From: Kitasatospora atroaurantiaca | GTDB taxonomy: Bacteria > Actinomycetota > Actinomycetes > Streptomycetales > Streptomycetaceae | NCBI RefSeq assembly: GCF_007828955.1 | Contig: NZ_VIVR01000001.1 | Coordinates: 5,394,001-5,458,000, forward strand | Direction of reading: 5' to 3' | Length of the DNA stretch: 64,000 nucleotides | Part shown: positions 51,367-60,968 of the stretch, piece after piece | Layout: every line of letters begins with the position of its first letter | Numbering within the stretch: position 1 is the stretch's first letter | The notes under the pieces: model-generated | What the model was told of the DNA's origin: nothing | What the model saw: the letters and a program-made list of their open reading frames with translations, nothing else | The model's database searches: none | Position numbers and translations under genes: made by a program

Positions 51367-52368
51367 ATGCCCACGGCTCTACTGGCCGACTCGGCGTGGA
51401 CCGATGCCACCATCAAGCTCGGCAACAGCTTCGGCGCGATCGCGGGGTTCCTGGGGATCCTGCTGGTGGTGTTCTTCGCGGCGGGCCGGGCGAGCGGACG
51501 GCTCAGCCGGCCGCTCGCCATCGGGATCTTCCTGGGCCCGGCCGTCCTGCTGCTGATCGTCGGCCTGGTCGCCCCGCTGGTCCGCACCGTGTACCTGAGC
51601 TTCTACAACGACGACAGCACCCGCTTCCTCGGCGGCAAGAACTACGGCTGGGCGCTGACCACCGACTCGATCCACACGGTGCTGCTCAACACCCTGCTGT
51701 GGCTGGTGATCGCCCCGCTGGCGGCCACCGGGCTCGGGCTGGTCCTGGCGCTGCTGGTCGAACGGATGCGGCGCCAGGCGCTGTACAAGTCGCTGATCTT
51801 CATGCCCATGGCCGTCTCGCTGGTCGGCGCCAGCATCATCTGGAAGTTCGTCTACGAGGCCCGGGACTCCTCCCAGCAGCAGATCGGCCTGCTCAGCCAA
51901 CTGGCCATCAGCCTCGGCTGGGAGCACCCGCCGAACTGGATCCTCTCCCAGCCGCTCAACAACTTCCTGCTGATGGCGGTCATGGTCTGGGTGCAGACCG
52001 GCTTCGCCATGGTGGTGCTGTCGGCGGCCATCAAGGCGATCCCCGACGAGGTGACCGAGGCGGCCAGGCTGGACGGGGCGCGCGGGCTGCAGCTCTTCTG
52101 GTACGTGACGGTGCCGATGATCCGGACCACGCTGGTGGTGGTGCTGACCACCGTCATGATCACCACGCTGAAGGCCTTCGACATCGTCCGCACCATGACG
52201 GGCGGCAACTTCGGCACCCAGGTGCTGGCCAACGAGATGTACTCGCAGTCCTTCGTGCAGTTCAACGTCGGGCGGGGCAGCGCGCTCGCCGTGATCCTCT
52301 TCCTCGCCGTGCTGCCGCTGGTGGCCTACAACATCGTCCAGCTGCGCAAGGAGCGTGAGACCCGATGA
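51367..52368 (+). CDS. CUT1-type sugar ABC transporter permease (first)
   Basis: 333 residues, MalF/AglF-like permease with about six membrane helices after an N-terminal hydrophilic region. EAA loop: EVTEAARLDGARGLQLFWYVTVPMIR. Its stop overlaps the following start (ATGA at 52365-52368). Together with the next permease it forms the membrane channel. Confidence 0.9.
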   Translation: MPTALLADSAWTDATIKLGNSFGAIAGFLGILLVVFFAAGRASGRLSRPLAIGIFLGPAVLLLIVGLVAPLVRTVYLSFYNDDSTRFLGGKNYGWALTTDSIHTVLLNTLLWLVIAPLAATGLGLVLALLVERMRRQALYKSLIFMPMAVSLVGASIIWKFVYEARDSSQQQIGLLSQLAISLGWEHPPNWILSQPLNNFLLMAVMVWVQTGFAMVVLSAAIKAIPDEVTEAARLDGARGLQLFWYVTVPMIRTTLVVVLTTVMITTLKAFDIVRTMTGGNFGTQVLANEMYSQSFVQFNVGRGSALAVILFLAVLPLVAYNIVQLRKERETR

Positions 52369-53300
52369 GCGAGGCCGTGCAGCCCGTGCCCCTGACGGCG
52401 GCCAAGGCGGTCCGGAAGTCCTTCAGCGCCCCTCTCGCCTCGGTGTTCGTGATCGCGGTGACGGTGCTCTGGACGATCCCCACCTTCGGCCTGCTGGCGA
52501 CCTCTCTGCGGCCCAAGCAGGACGTGGCGAGCAGCGGCTGGTGGGAGGTCTTCGTCCACCCCGACCTGATCCTCTCCAACTACCACGCGGTGCTGTTCGA
52601 GGGAGGCTTCGGCAACAGCGCCGGGATGATGCCCTTCCTGGTCAACTCGCTGGCGATCAGCACCCCGGCCACGATCTTCCCGCTGGTGCTGGCCGCAATG
52701 GCCGCGTACGCGCTGGCCTGGGTCCGGTTCAGGGGCAGCGACACGGTCTTCTTCATCATCTTCGCGCTGCAGGTGGTGCCGCTGCAGATGGCGCTGATCC
52801 CGCTGCTGCAGCTGTTCTCCGGCGGCGCGCACCTGGGCGGGCTGACCATCGTCCCGGCCTTCGACCTGAGCGGGACGTACGCGCCGGTCTGGCTGGCGCA
52901 CACCATGTTCGCGCTGCCGCTGGCCATCTTCCTGCTGCACAACTTCATCTCGCAGCTGCCGCGCGACCTGATGGAGGCGGCCGTGGTCGACGGCGCCTCG
53001 CACTTCAAGATCTTCCGGTCCATCGTGCTGCCGCTCTGCACGCCCGCCCTCGCCTCGTTCGCGATCTTCGAGTTCCTCTGGGTCTGGAACGACCTGCTGG
53101 TGGCGCTCACCTTCGCCGGAGGAACGGCCGAGGTCGCGCCGATGACCGTTCGGCTGGCGCAGCTGTCCGGGTCCTTCGGCGGCCGCTGGGAGCTGCTGAC
53201 CGCCGGGGCGTTCCTGTCGTTGATCGTCCCGCTGATCGTCTTCTTCAGCCTGCAGCGCTACTTCGTCCGGGGGCTGCTGGCCGGGTCCGTCAAGGGCTGA
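52365..53300 (+). CDS. CUT1-type sugar ABC transporter permease (second)
   Basis: 311 residues, MalG/AglG-like permease, six helices, EAA loop DLMEAAVVDGASHFKIFRSIVLPL. Overlaps the preceding gene by four bases. No ATPase gene lies in the locus: streptomycete CUT1 importers share the MsiK ATPase encoded elsewhere, which may serve here. Confidence 0.9.
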   Translation: MSEAVQPVPLTAAKAVRKSFSAPLASVFVIAVTVLWTIPTFGLLATSLRPKQDVASSGWWEVFVHPDLILSNYHAVLFEGGFGNSAGMMPFLVNSLAISTPATIFPLVLAAMAAYALAWVRFRGSDTVFFIIFALQVVPLQMALIPLLQLFSGGAHLGGLTIVPAFDLSGTYAPVWLAHTMFALPLAIFLLHNFISQLPRDLMEAAVVDGASHFKIFRSIVLPLCTPALASFAIFEFLWVWNDLLVALTFAGGTAEVAPMTVRLAQLSGSFGGRWELLTAGAFLSLIVPLIVFFSLQRYFVRGLLAGSVKG

Positions 53301-53421
53301 CGCTCCATCGGGTGTCATGCCTCGGGAATGTGTGGATTCTGCGGACACGCCCACCTCGCAACCGGTAAACCGGAGGCGGCAATTCGGCCGCTGATGTGGT
53401 TATCGGACGCTGGGGGACGGC

Positions 53422-56400
53422 GTGGGGCTCAAGAAACGACTCGCAGGCCTGCTGGTGGCCCTGCTCGCGGCATCGGCCCTGGTGGCCGCCCCCGCGTGGG
53501 CCGCCGGCACGGCCGTGCTCGGCAACAACGTGGTCGGTACGGCCACGGATTCGGGGGATTCCAACTACCTCAACGCCTCCCGGTACGTCACCGGATCCGC
53601 CGGCGGAGCGGTCAGCAGCATCAGCGTGTACGTCGGGGCGGTCGGCGCGGCGCCCAACAACCAGTACCAGGTGGCGGTGTACGCCGACAGCAGCGGCAAG
53701 CCCGGCGCCCTGCTGGCGAGCAGCGCGAGCGGGACGCTCACCGCCAACGCCTGGAACACCCTGCCGGTCACCGCCACGCTCGGCCCCAACACCCCGTACT
53801 GGCTCGCGTACAACACCAACGGCAGCAACGCGACGGTCAACAACCTCAAGTACACCAGCGGCGGCACCAGCGCGTACGGCAACGGAGGCGCCACCTTCGG
53901 GACCTGGCCCGCCACCTTCGGCGCCACCACGGCGGAGAACCTCAGCTTCTCGATCTACGCGACGTACACCCCGGACGACGGCGGCAGCACCCCGCCGGGC
54001 GCCGGCCCCGGCGGCGAGGGCCCGATCCTGCTGGTCAGCAGCCCGGGCAACCCGTACACCCGGTACTACACGGAGATCCTCAAGGCCGAGGGTCTCAACT
54101 GCTACAAGGTCAGCGACCTCTCCGCGGTGACCAGCTCCACGCTCGCCTCCTACGACGTGGTGCTGCTCGGCGAGATGCCGTTGACGGCCGCCCAGGTCAC
54201 CATGTTCAGCGACTGGACCAACGGCGGCGGACGCCTGGTCGCGATGCGCCCGGACAAGCAGCTCGCCCCGCTGCTCGGCCTGACGGCCACCACCGGGACG
54301 CAGTCCGACGCCTACCTGAAGATCGACACCTCGGCGGCCCCCGGCGCCGGGCTCACCGGCGACACCATGGGCTACCACGGCACCGCCGACCGGTACACGC
54401 TGAACGGCGCGACCGCCGTGGCCACCCTCTACAGCGACGCGAGCACCGCCACCGCCAACCCGGCCGTGACGCTGCGCACGGCGGGCAGCGGCCGGGCCGC
54501 CGCGTTCACCTTCGACCTCGCGAAGTCCGTGGTGCAGACCCGGCAGGGCAACATCGCCTGGGCCGGTCAGCAGCGTGACGCCACCGACGGCTACGAGGCG
54601 AGCGAGATGTTCTTCGGGACGGGCGGCCAGCCGGACTGGAACAACCTGGACAAGGCGCTGATCCCCATCGCCGACGAGCAGCAGCGGCTGCTGGCCAACC
54701 TGATCACCCTGGTGGACTCGGCCAAGAAGCCGCTGCCGCGCTTCTGGTACTTCCCCCGCGACGTCAAGGCGGTGGTCGTGATGAGCGGTGACGACCACGG
54801 CATCGGCGGTACGGCGGGCCGCTGGGACGGGTACATCGCGCAGAGCCCGGCCGGCTGCAACGTGGCCAACTGGGAGTGCATCCGGGGCTCCTCGTACCTC
54901 TACACCAGCGGGCCGATGACCGCCGCCCAGGCACAGGCCTACTCCGACCAGGGCTTCGAGGTCGGGCTGCACGTGACCACCAACTGCCAGCCCTGGGGCA
55001 CCACGGCGGCTCTGCAGGGCATGTACACCGACCAGTTGAACGCCTTCAAGGCCAAGTACCCCTCCCTGCCGACGCCGTCGAGCAGCCGCACGCACTGCGT
55101 GGAGTGGGACGACTGGGCGACGCAGGCCAGGACCAAGCTGGCCAACGGCATCCGGCTGGACGAGGACTACTACTTCTATCCGTCCTCCTTCACCAAGGAC
55201 CGGCCCGGCTACTTCAACGGCACCGGCGAGATCATGAAGTTCGCCGACACCGACGGCAGCGTCATCGACGAGTACCAGGCGACCACCCAGCTGACCGACG
55301 AGTCGGGCCAGACCTACCCCGCCACCGTCAACACACTGCTGAACGGCGCCTACGGTTCGCAGGGCTACTACGCGGCGCTCACCGCCAACATCCACACGGA
55401 CTACGCCGCCTCGACCGCCTCGGACGCGATCATCGCCGCGGCCAAGGCCAAGGGCGTTCCGGTGGTGTCGGGCCGCCAGATGCTGACCTGGCTGGACGGG
55501 CGCAACGGCTCGGCCTTCAGCAAGCTGGCCTGGAGCGGCAGTTCGCTGAGCTTCGACATCACGGGCGGGGCGAACGGTCTGCGCGCGATGGTGCCGGTCA
55601 ACTCGGCCTCCGGCAGCCTCGCCGGTCTGAGCCGGCAGGGGCAGTCCGTGCCGTACCGGATCGAGACGATCAAGGGCGTGTCCTACGCCTTCTTCGACGG
55701 GACGGTGGGCTCGTACGTCGCGACCTACGGCCAGGACACCACGGCGCCCACGGTGACCGGGACCTCCCCGGCGAACGGGGCCACGGGGGTGGCGCCCTCC
55801 GCGGCGGTGCGGTTCTCCTTCGGTGAGCCGCTCGACCCGGCGACGGTGACGGCCTCGACGGTGACGCTGCGGGTGAGCGGCGGTGCTGCGGTGGCCGGCT
55901 CGGTCGCGTACGACAGCACGACCAGCAGCGCGGTCTTCACGCCCGGCTCGGCGCTGGCACTGACGACCGGTTACACGGCCACCGTGCAGGGGGTGAAGGA
56001 CATCGCGGGGAACGTGCTGGCGAGCCCGTACAGCGTCTCCTTCACCACCGGAGGAGCGCCGCCGCAGACGATCGGGAACACCGCCGTCGGCACGCTGATC
56101 GACGACACCGACTCCAACCACCTGAACGGCAGCAAGGTGACGACGGGTGCGAGCCCGGTGCCGCTGACCTCGCTGAGCGTGCACGTGGGCTCGGTGAGCG
56201 CGGCGCCCAACAACCAGTACCAGCTGGCGGTGTACACCGACAGCGGCGGCTCGCCGGGCACCCTGGTGGTCTCCACGGCGAGCGGCACCCTGACCGCCAA
56301 CGCCTGGAACTCGCTGCCGGTGAGCGCCACGCTGAGTGCCAACACCACGTACTGGTTCGTCTACAACAGCAACGGGACGAGCGCGGCCGTCAACAACATG

Positions 56401-56529
56401 AACTTCAGCACCGGAGCGGCCGGGCAGGGCGCCTACAGCAGCACCGGGGTGCCCTTCGGGACCTGGCCGGCGAGCTTCGGGCCGGCCACCAAGGACACGC
56501 TGATGTACTCGCTGTACGGGTCGTACTGA
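53422..56529 (+). CDS. large secreted protein with duplicated end domains, deacetylase-like core and Ig-like domain
   Basis: 1,035 residues from GTG 53422; signal peptide ends near PAWAAGT. Layout: an approximately 155-residue beta domain (residues 30-187) repeated at the C terminus (880-1035; both contain SAAPNNQYQ or GAAPNNQYQ, SGTLTANAWN and FGTWPA), enclosing a glutamine-amidotransferase-like region (about 197-420), a NodB/deacetylase-like region (about 450-690; VVMSGDDHG, LHVTTNCQPW) and a Big_5/Ig-like domain (about 772-872; SPANGATGVAPSAAVRFSF). The duplicated domain is probably a binding module. Secretion is clear; enzymatic activity is a guess. It stands 121 bases after the sugar permease. 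Confidence 0.75.
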   Translation: MGLKKRLAGLLVALLAASALVAAPAWAAGTAVLGNNVVGTATDSGDSNYLNASRYVTGSAGGAVSSISVYVGAVGAAPNNQYQVAVYADSSGKPGALLASSASGTLTANAWNTLPVTATLGPNTPYWLAYNTNGSNATVNNLKYTSGGTSAYGNGGATFGTWPATFGATTAENLSFSIYATYTPDDGGSTPPGAGPGGEGPILLVSSPGNPYTRYYTEILKAEGLNCYKVSDLSAVTSSTLASYDVVLLGEMPLTAAQVTMFSDWTNGGGRLVAMRPDKQLAPLLGLTATTGTQSDAYLKIDTSAAPGAGLTGDTMGYHGTADRYTLNGATAVATLYSDASTATANPAVTLRTAGSGRAAAFTFDLAKSVVQTRQGNIAWAGQQRDATDGYEASEMFFGTGGQPDWNNLDKALIPIADEQQRLLANLITLVDSAKKPLPRFWYFPRDVKAVVVMSGDDHGIGGTAGRWDGYIAQSPAGCNVANWECIRGSSYLYTSGPMTAAQAQAYSDQGFEVGLHVTTNCQPWGTTAALQGMYTDQLNAFKAKYPSLPTPSSSRTHCVEWDDWATQARTKLANGIRLDEDYYFYPSSFTKDRPGYFNGTGEIMKFADTDGSVIDEYQATTQLTDESGQTYPATVNTLLNGAYGSQGYYAALTANIHTDYAASTASDAIIAAAKAKGVPVVSGRQMLTWLDGRNGSAFSKLAWSGSSLSFDITGGANGLRAMVPVNSASGSLAGLSRQGQSVPYRIETIKGVSYAFFDGTVGSYVATYGQDTTAPTVTGTSPANGATGVAPSAAVRFSFGEPLDPATVTASTVTLRVSGGAAVAGSVAYDSTTSSAVFTPGSALALTTGYTATVQGVKDIAGNVLASPYSVSFTTGGAPPQTIGNTAVGTLIDDTDSNHLNGSKVTTGASPVPLTSLSVHVGSVSAAPNNQYQLAVYTDSGGSPGTLVVSTASGTLTANAWNSLPVSATLSANTTYWFVYNSNGTSAAVNNMNFSTGAAGQGAYSSTGVPFGTWPASFGPATKDTLMYSLYGSY

Positions 56530-56540
56530 CCCTCCGTCCG

Positions 56541-56580
56541 TGGGGCGCTTGTGTCACAAGTCTGCGACACAAGCGCCCCA
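56541..56580 (+). terminator. terminator after the large secreted protein
   Basis: Perfect 15-base stem, 56541-56555 and 56566-56580, with a 10-base loop. It starts 11 bases after the stop codon. Confidence 0.85.
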
Positions 56581-56688
56581 GGCATGTTTTGAACCTGTTC
56601 AGAATGATCGCAGGGACCCTACAGTCACGGTCATGCCGCGGCGCCCGAGGGAGCGGACCGCGTGCTCACCGATCCCTGAGGGGGACTC

Positions 56689-58263
56689 ATGTCCAGTCCG
56701 TCCGCTGCCGCCCCGCCGCCGCGCGTGCCGAACGACCCGTACCGCCCGCCGGTGGTGCCGAGCCCGTTGCAGCCGCCCGCCTGGATGAAGGCCACCGAGC
56801 CGCGCAAGCCGACCCCGGTGCCCGGGGTGCGGGTAGTGGCGGCCGGCCTCGCCGCCGGACTGGTGTCGGCGGCCGTGCTGGCGGACGGGATCGGGGTGAA
56901 CCTGCTGATCTGCGCGCTGATCGCCGCCGTGGCGGCCGGGTTGGCAGGGCGCTCCGCCGGGCGGCAGGTACGGCCGTGGACGGTCCTCTGGGGTGTCGTG
57001 GCGCTGCTGCTGCTGGTCGTTCCGGTGCTCACCGACGCCGGCTGGCCGACCTTCCTGGCGATCGTGACGGCGCTCGGCATCGGCTCGCTCGCGCTGCACG
57101 GCGGGTCCAGGTGGGCCGGGGTGCTGCTCGGTCCTCTGGGCTTCTGGGCGCATCTCGTACCGTCGGTGCCGTGGGCGGCGATGACGCTGCGTGATCGTCA
57201 GTACCCGGCGCGGGAGCGGATCCTGCCCGTGCTAAAGGCCTCCGCCGTGGCGCTCGGCCTGCTGGTGGTCTTCGGTGCGCTGTTCGCCAGTGCGGATGCG
57301 GCCATGGGTGAGTTGTTCGGCGACCTGATGCCGAGCGCCGATGTGGGCGATCTGCCGCTGCGGGTCCTGATGTTCGCGGTCGGCCTGGTGGTGGCGCTCG
57401 GTGCCGCGCACACGGCGGCCTCCCCCAGGCGTTGGGACCGGTTGCCCGTCGCGCCCGGGCGGGAGCGCGGCCGGGTGGAGTGGGCACTGCCGCTGATCGC
57501 CCTGAACCTGCTCTTCGGAGCCTTTGCGGCCGTCCAGCTGGTGGTGTTCGTCGACGGTTACCAGGCGATCCTGCGCAAGCCCGGGCTGATCCCGTCCGAG
57601 TACGCGCGGCAGGGCTTCTGGCAGCTGCTGTGGGTCACGGTGCTCACGCTCGTGGTGGTCGCGCTGGCGAAGCGCTGGGCACCCCGGCGCACGGCCGGCG
57701 ACCGGCTGCTGGTCAAGGGCCTGCTCGGGCTGCTCTGCGCGCTGACCCTGGTCGTGGTGGCCTCGGCGCTCTACCGGATGCAGCTCTACGTGGACGCCTT
57801 CGGGCTGACCAGGCTGCGGATCTCGGTGGCGGCGGTGGAGCTGTGGCTCGGCGTGGTGTTCCTGCTGGTCATCGCCGGGGGAGTGCTGAGCTCGCGGCGC
57901 TGGCTGCCCCGGGCCGTGGTGCTCAGCGCGGCTCTCGCTGTCGGGGTGTTCGGGCTGCTGGGGCCGGACGCGCTGATCGCGGAGCAGAACGTCGCGCGGT
58001 ACGAGAAGTCCGGCAAGCTCGATGTCGGGTACCTGAGGGAGCTGTCGGCGGACGCCGTGCCGGCCCTCGACCGGCTGCCGGACGACCGGCGGACCTGCGC
58101 GCTGCAGCTGATCAGCCAGGACCTCTCAGAGGCGAGGTCGAGCTGGTACTCGACCAGCCTGGCCGAGGCCCGCGCCAGGGACATACTTCGGAAGAACCCG
58201 GTGGCACCGGACGGCGGAAACGCCTGCCTGCGGGCCGGATTCCGCGAGGACTACCTGCCGTAG
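56689..58263 (+). CDS. DUF4173 membrane protein
   Basis: 524 residues: a Pro/Ser-rich cytoplasmic N terminus (about 50 residues) and ten or more hydrophobic helices, followed by a C-terminal soluble domain (residues about 435-524) with paired Cys (RRTCALQ, NACLRAG). The helices and LFASADAAMGEL segment fit DUF4173, found in many actinobacteria and of unknown function. ATG 56689 follows TGAGGGGGA. It is separated from its neighbours by hairpins on both sides. Confidence 0.78.
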   Translation: MSSPSAAAPPPRVPNDPYRPPVVPSPLQPPAWMKATEPRKPTPVPGVRVVAAGLAAGLVSAAVLADGIGVNLLICALIAAVAAGLAGRSAGRQVRPWTVLWGVVALLLLVVPVLTDAGWPTFLAIVTALGIGSLALHGGSRWAGVLLGPLGFWAHLVPSVPWAAMTLRDRQYPARERILPVLKASAVALGLLVVFGALFASADAAMGELFGDLMPSADVGDLPLRVLMFAVGLVVALGAAHTAASPRRWDRLPVAPGRERGRVEWALPLIALNLLFGAFAAVQLVVFVDGYQAILRKPGLIPSEYARQGFWQLLWVTVLTLVVVALAKRWAPRRTAGDRLLVKGLLGLLCALTLVVVASALYRMQLYVDAFGLTRLRISVAAVELWLGVVFLLVIAGGVLSSRRWLPRAVVLSAALAVGVFGLLGPDALIAEQNVARYEKSGKLDVGYLRELSADAVPALDRLPDDRRTCALQLISQDLSEARSSWYSTSLAEARARDILRKNPVAPDGGNACLRAGFREDYLP

Positions 58264-58282
58264 CGACGGGCGGCGAGCCGGC

Positions 58283-58310
58283 CGCGGGTGTGCCGGGGGG
58301 CACACCCGCG
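58283..58310. terminator. hairpin between DUF4173 gene and efflux pump
   Basis: Perfect 12-base arms CGCGGGTGTGCC and GGCACACCCGCG (58283-58294 and 58299-58310) with a GGGG loop, between convergent genes. Confidence 0.8.
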
Positions 58311-58369
58311 ACCGTACGGCCCGTCTGTCGGTCGGTGTTGACGGTGTATCAGTGAAACGCGGGCTACGG

Positions 58370-59917
58370 TCAGTGAACCGCGGCCGCGACGCCCTCGGTG
58401 GGCAGGTCGCCCGGCTTGGCCTTGATCACGAAGACGGACACCAGCAGGGCGACCGCGGCCAGCGCGGCGCCGATGATGAAGGCCTGCGCGATGCCGTGCG
58501 CCAGCACCTCGTTGTACCAGCTGGTGCCCACCGGGAACTGCCCCTGGGCGGCGAACTCCGCCTTCTGCGCGGGTGTCGCGTTGGCCATGAAGTCCGGCGC
58601 CTGCAGCTTGCCCTCGTTACGGGCCGCCGTGGCGAACACCGTGGTCAGGATCGAGAGACCCAGGGAACCGCCGATCTGCTGCATGGAGTTGAGCAGGCCG
58701 GACGCCGCACCGGTCTCGTGGCCGGGTACACCCGCCACCGAGAGCAGCATCACCGGGACGAAGATCAGACCCATTCCGAAGCCGAAGACGACCGTGGGGC
58801 CGAGCACCCCGGTGACGTAGCTGCTGTCCGCGCTGGTCTGCGTCAGCCAGGTGAGACCGCCGGTCACCAGCACGGCCCCGCCGGCCATGAAGGGCTTGGG
58901 CCCGTACTTGGCCTGGAAGACGGAGGCGATCTGCGCGGCGATGATGATCGCGACGCTGATCGGCAGGAAGGCCACACCGGCCTTCAGCGGGCTGTAGCCG
59001 AGCACCCGCTGTACGAAGATCGTGATGTAGAAGAAGATGCCGAACATGGCGGCCGCCAGGCAGAGCATCATCACCAGGCCGCCCGTACGGTTGCGGTTGG
59101 CGAGCAGGTGCAGTGGCGTGATGGGCTGTGCCGTGCGCCGCTCGATCACCAGGAAGAGCGCGAGCAGCACCACGCCGACGGCGAAGGAACCCAGCGTCAG
59201 CGAGTCGCTCCAGCCCTCCGAGGCGGCCCGGATGAAGCCGTACACCAGGCTGACCAGACCGAGCGTGGATGTGAGCGCACCCGGGAGGTCGAAGCGGCCC
59301 TCGTGGCGCTCGGACTCGTTGATGTAGAGCGGTGCGGCAACCGCGATGAGGACGGCGATCGGCACGTTCACGAAGAACACCCAGCGCCAGTTCAGGTACT
59401 CGGTGAGCAGACCGCCGGCCAGCAGGCCGATGGCGGCACCGGAGCCCGCGACCGCGGAGAACACCCCGAAGGCCCGATTTCGCTCGGGCCCCTCCTCGAA
59501 GTTGGTGGCGATCAGGGCGAACGCGGTCGGTGAGCAGATCGCACCACCGATGCCCTGGAGCGCACGGGCGGCCAGCAGCATGCCGGAGTCCTGCGCGAAA
59601 CCGCCGAGCAGCGAGGCCAGGCCGAAGAGCAGAGCGCCGAAGATGAAGACCCTGCGCCTGCCGAGAATGTCGCCGGCCCGGCCGCCGAGCAGCAGCAGCC
59701 CGCCGAAGGTCAGGGTGTAGGCGTTGATGACCCAAGACAGGCTGGTGTTGGAGAACTCCAGCGCGTCCTGGATGTGGGGGAGTGCGATGTTCACGATCGT
59801 GGCGTCGAGCACGACCATGAGCTGGGTGGCCGCGATGACCGCCAGGGCGATGCCCTTGTGCTGGCCGCGGCTGGCTTGCGATGGTGCAGCCTTGCTTAGT
59901 GTGTCCGAGATAGCCAT
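58370..59917 (-). CDS. MFS drug-efflux transporter, DHA2 (14-TM) type
   Basis: 515 residues, proton-driven exporter of the DHA2 group. Motif A-like GGRAGDILGRRRVF, motif D1 LMVVLDATIVNIALP at helix 1, motif C-like SGAAIGLLAGGLL. Fourteen helices can be traced. ATG 59917 with AGGGGG upstream. Its divergent neighbour is a TetR regulator and the shared region has two identical-core operators. Substrate unknown; EmrB/QacA-like, so antibiotics or toxic compounds are likely. Confidence 0.92.
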   Translation of the reverse strand: MAISDTLSKAAPSQASRGQHKGIALAVIAATQLMVVLDATIVNIALPHIQDALEFSNTSLSWVINAYTLTFGGLLLLGGRAGDILGRRRVFIFGALLFGLASLLGGFAQDSGMLLAARALQGIGGAICSPTAFALIATNFEEGPERNRAFGVFSAVAGSGAAIGLLAGGLLTEYLNWRWVFFVNVPIAVLIAVAAPLYINESERHEGRFDLPGALTSTLGLVSLVYGFIRAASEGWSDSLTLGSFAVGVVLLALFLVIERRTAQPITPLHLLANRNRTGGLVMMLCLAAAMFGIFFYITIFVQRVLGYSPLKAGVAFLPISVAIIIAAQIASVFQAKYGPKPFMAGGAVLVTGGLTWLTQTSADSSYVTGVLGPTVVFGFGMGLIFVPVMLLSVAGVPGHETGAASGLLNSMQQIGGSLGLSILTTVFATAARNEGKLQAPDFMANATPAQKAEFAAQGQFPVGTSWYNEVLAHGIAQAFIIGAALAAVALLVSVFVIKAKPGDLPTEGVAAAVH

Positions 59918-60096
59918 GTAATGCCCCCTGCTGGCTACTGCTTCTGGTTGCAGTTGTCTTCCGCAGTCGAATCTGCGGTTACCGGCCGCGGTTGACGGCG
60001 TGCCGGCGGTTCAGCGCGTAGTGCCTGAACTGCGGGTAGTACCAGGGCTGCCCCCGCTGCTATGACTGCCCTGTAGCCCAGCTGCGCGCTATGAAG

Positions 60097-60156
60097 GAAC
60101 GGATGCGTTCACTATGGTGGACAATATCCGGTGGATGATTGTGAACGCAAGCGTTC
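60097..60156. promoter_or_regulatory. twin operators between efflux pump and TetR gene
   Basis: Two 14-base palindromes, GAACGGATGCGTTC (60097-60110) and GAACGCAAGCGTTC (60143-60156), share GAACG-N4-CGTTC and are 46 bases apart. One is on the pump side and one is 16 bases before the regulator start, so one TetR protein could control both genes. Confidence 0.75.
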
Positions 60157-60172
60157 TCTAGGGTTGGTGACG

Positions 60173-60856
60173 ATGGATCAGATGGTGCGGCGGCAGAGGG
60201 CCGACGGCCCCCCGGCCGGAGCGTCGCCCAGGTGTGTGCTGGCGGGCGAGGTGAGTGGTGCGGCGGTCGCGCCGTCGCGGAAGCGAGGCAAGGCGCTGGA
60301 GGCCGCGATCTTCGAAGCGGCCCTCGACCAACTCACCTCCGGCGGGTTTGCTCGGATGACGATGGAAGGTGTCGCCGGTGCGGCGCAGACCGGGAAGGCC
60401 GCGCTGTACCGACGCTGGGCATCCAAGGCCGATCTGGTCATCGATGCCCTCGGGTCCACTCTCCCACCCCCTACCGACATCCCCGACCTCGGGTCCGTGC
60501 GTAGCGAGTTGATGCAGCTCATGGGGCGTTTCGGTGAGGTGATGGAGTCCCGGGCCGGTACCGCGATGCGCGCGCTGATGGCCGAGCTGGACCACGAACG
60601 GGCGCGGGTCTTCAAGGACTTCGTGCTGGCCCGGGTCGTGCAGCCGGCGACCCTCGCCATGCTGGAGATCCTCCGCAGGGGCGAACTCCGGGGCGACGTC
60701 CGGCCCGGGGCGGCCAACTCACTGGTCGCGGATGTCGGGCCGGCCATGCTCATGTACCGGGCCAAGGTCTGCGAGGGCCCCTTCGACCCCGGCTTCTGCA
60801 CGGCGCTGGTCGACGAGGTGCTGATCCCGATGGTGAGCCCTGCCGACTGCCGGTGA
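60173..60856 (+). CDS. TetR-family repressor
   Basis: 227 residues. The N-terminal TetR HTH is clear: ALEAAIFEAALDQLTSGGFARMTMEGVAGAAQTGKAALYRRWASKADLV, with the variant GKAALYRRW recognition helix. The C-terminal domain is the ligand pocket. ATG 60173 is preferred over the upstream GTG 60131, because the second operator would otherwise fall inside the coding sequence; AGGG at 60159-60162 serves as a weak ribosome site. Divergent from the efflux pump, which it probably represses. Confidence 0.9.
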   Translation: MDQMVRRQRADGPPAGASPRCVLAGEVSGAAVAPSRKRGKALEAAIFEAALDQLTSGGFARMTMEGVAGAAQTGKAALYRRWASKADLVIDALGSTLPPPTDIPDLGSVRSELMQLMGRFGEVMESRAGTAMRALMAELDHERARVFKDFVLARVVQPATLAMLEILRRGELRGDVRPGAANSLVADVGPAMLMYRAKVCEGPFDPGFCTALVDEVLIPMVSPADCR

Positions 60857-60968
60857 GCAGCCCTCGGGCGGGCGGTGAGCGGTCGGGTGGGTGGGCGGGT
60901 GGTGTCCTGGGGGTGGGCCTCGGGCCGGCGTGCAGGACGTAGGCTGGACTCGCCCAGGAAGCAGCCGA

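Noticed and set aside
53290..56184. Open reading frame of 964 codons antisense to the secreted protein
   Set aside because: It mirrors the secreted gene on the opposite strand; no domain or credible start.
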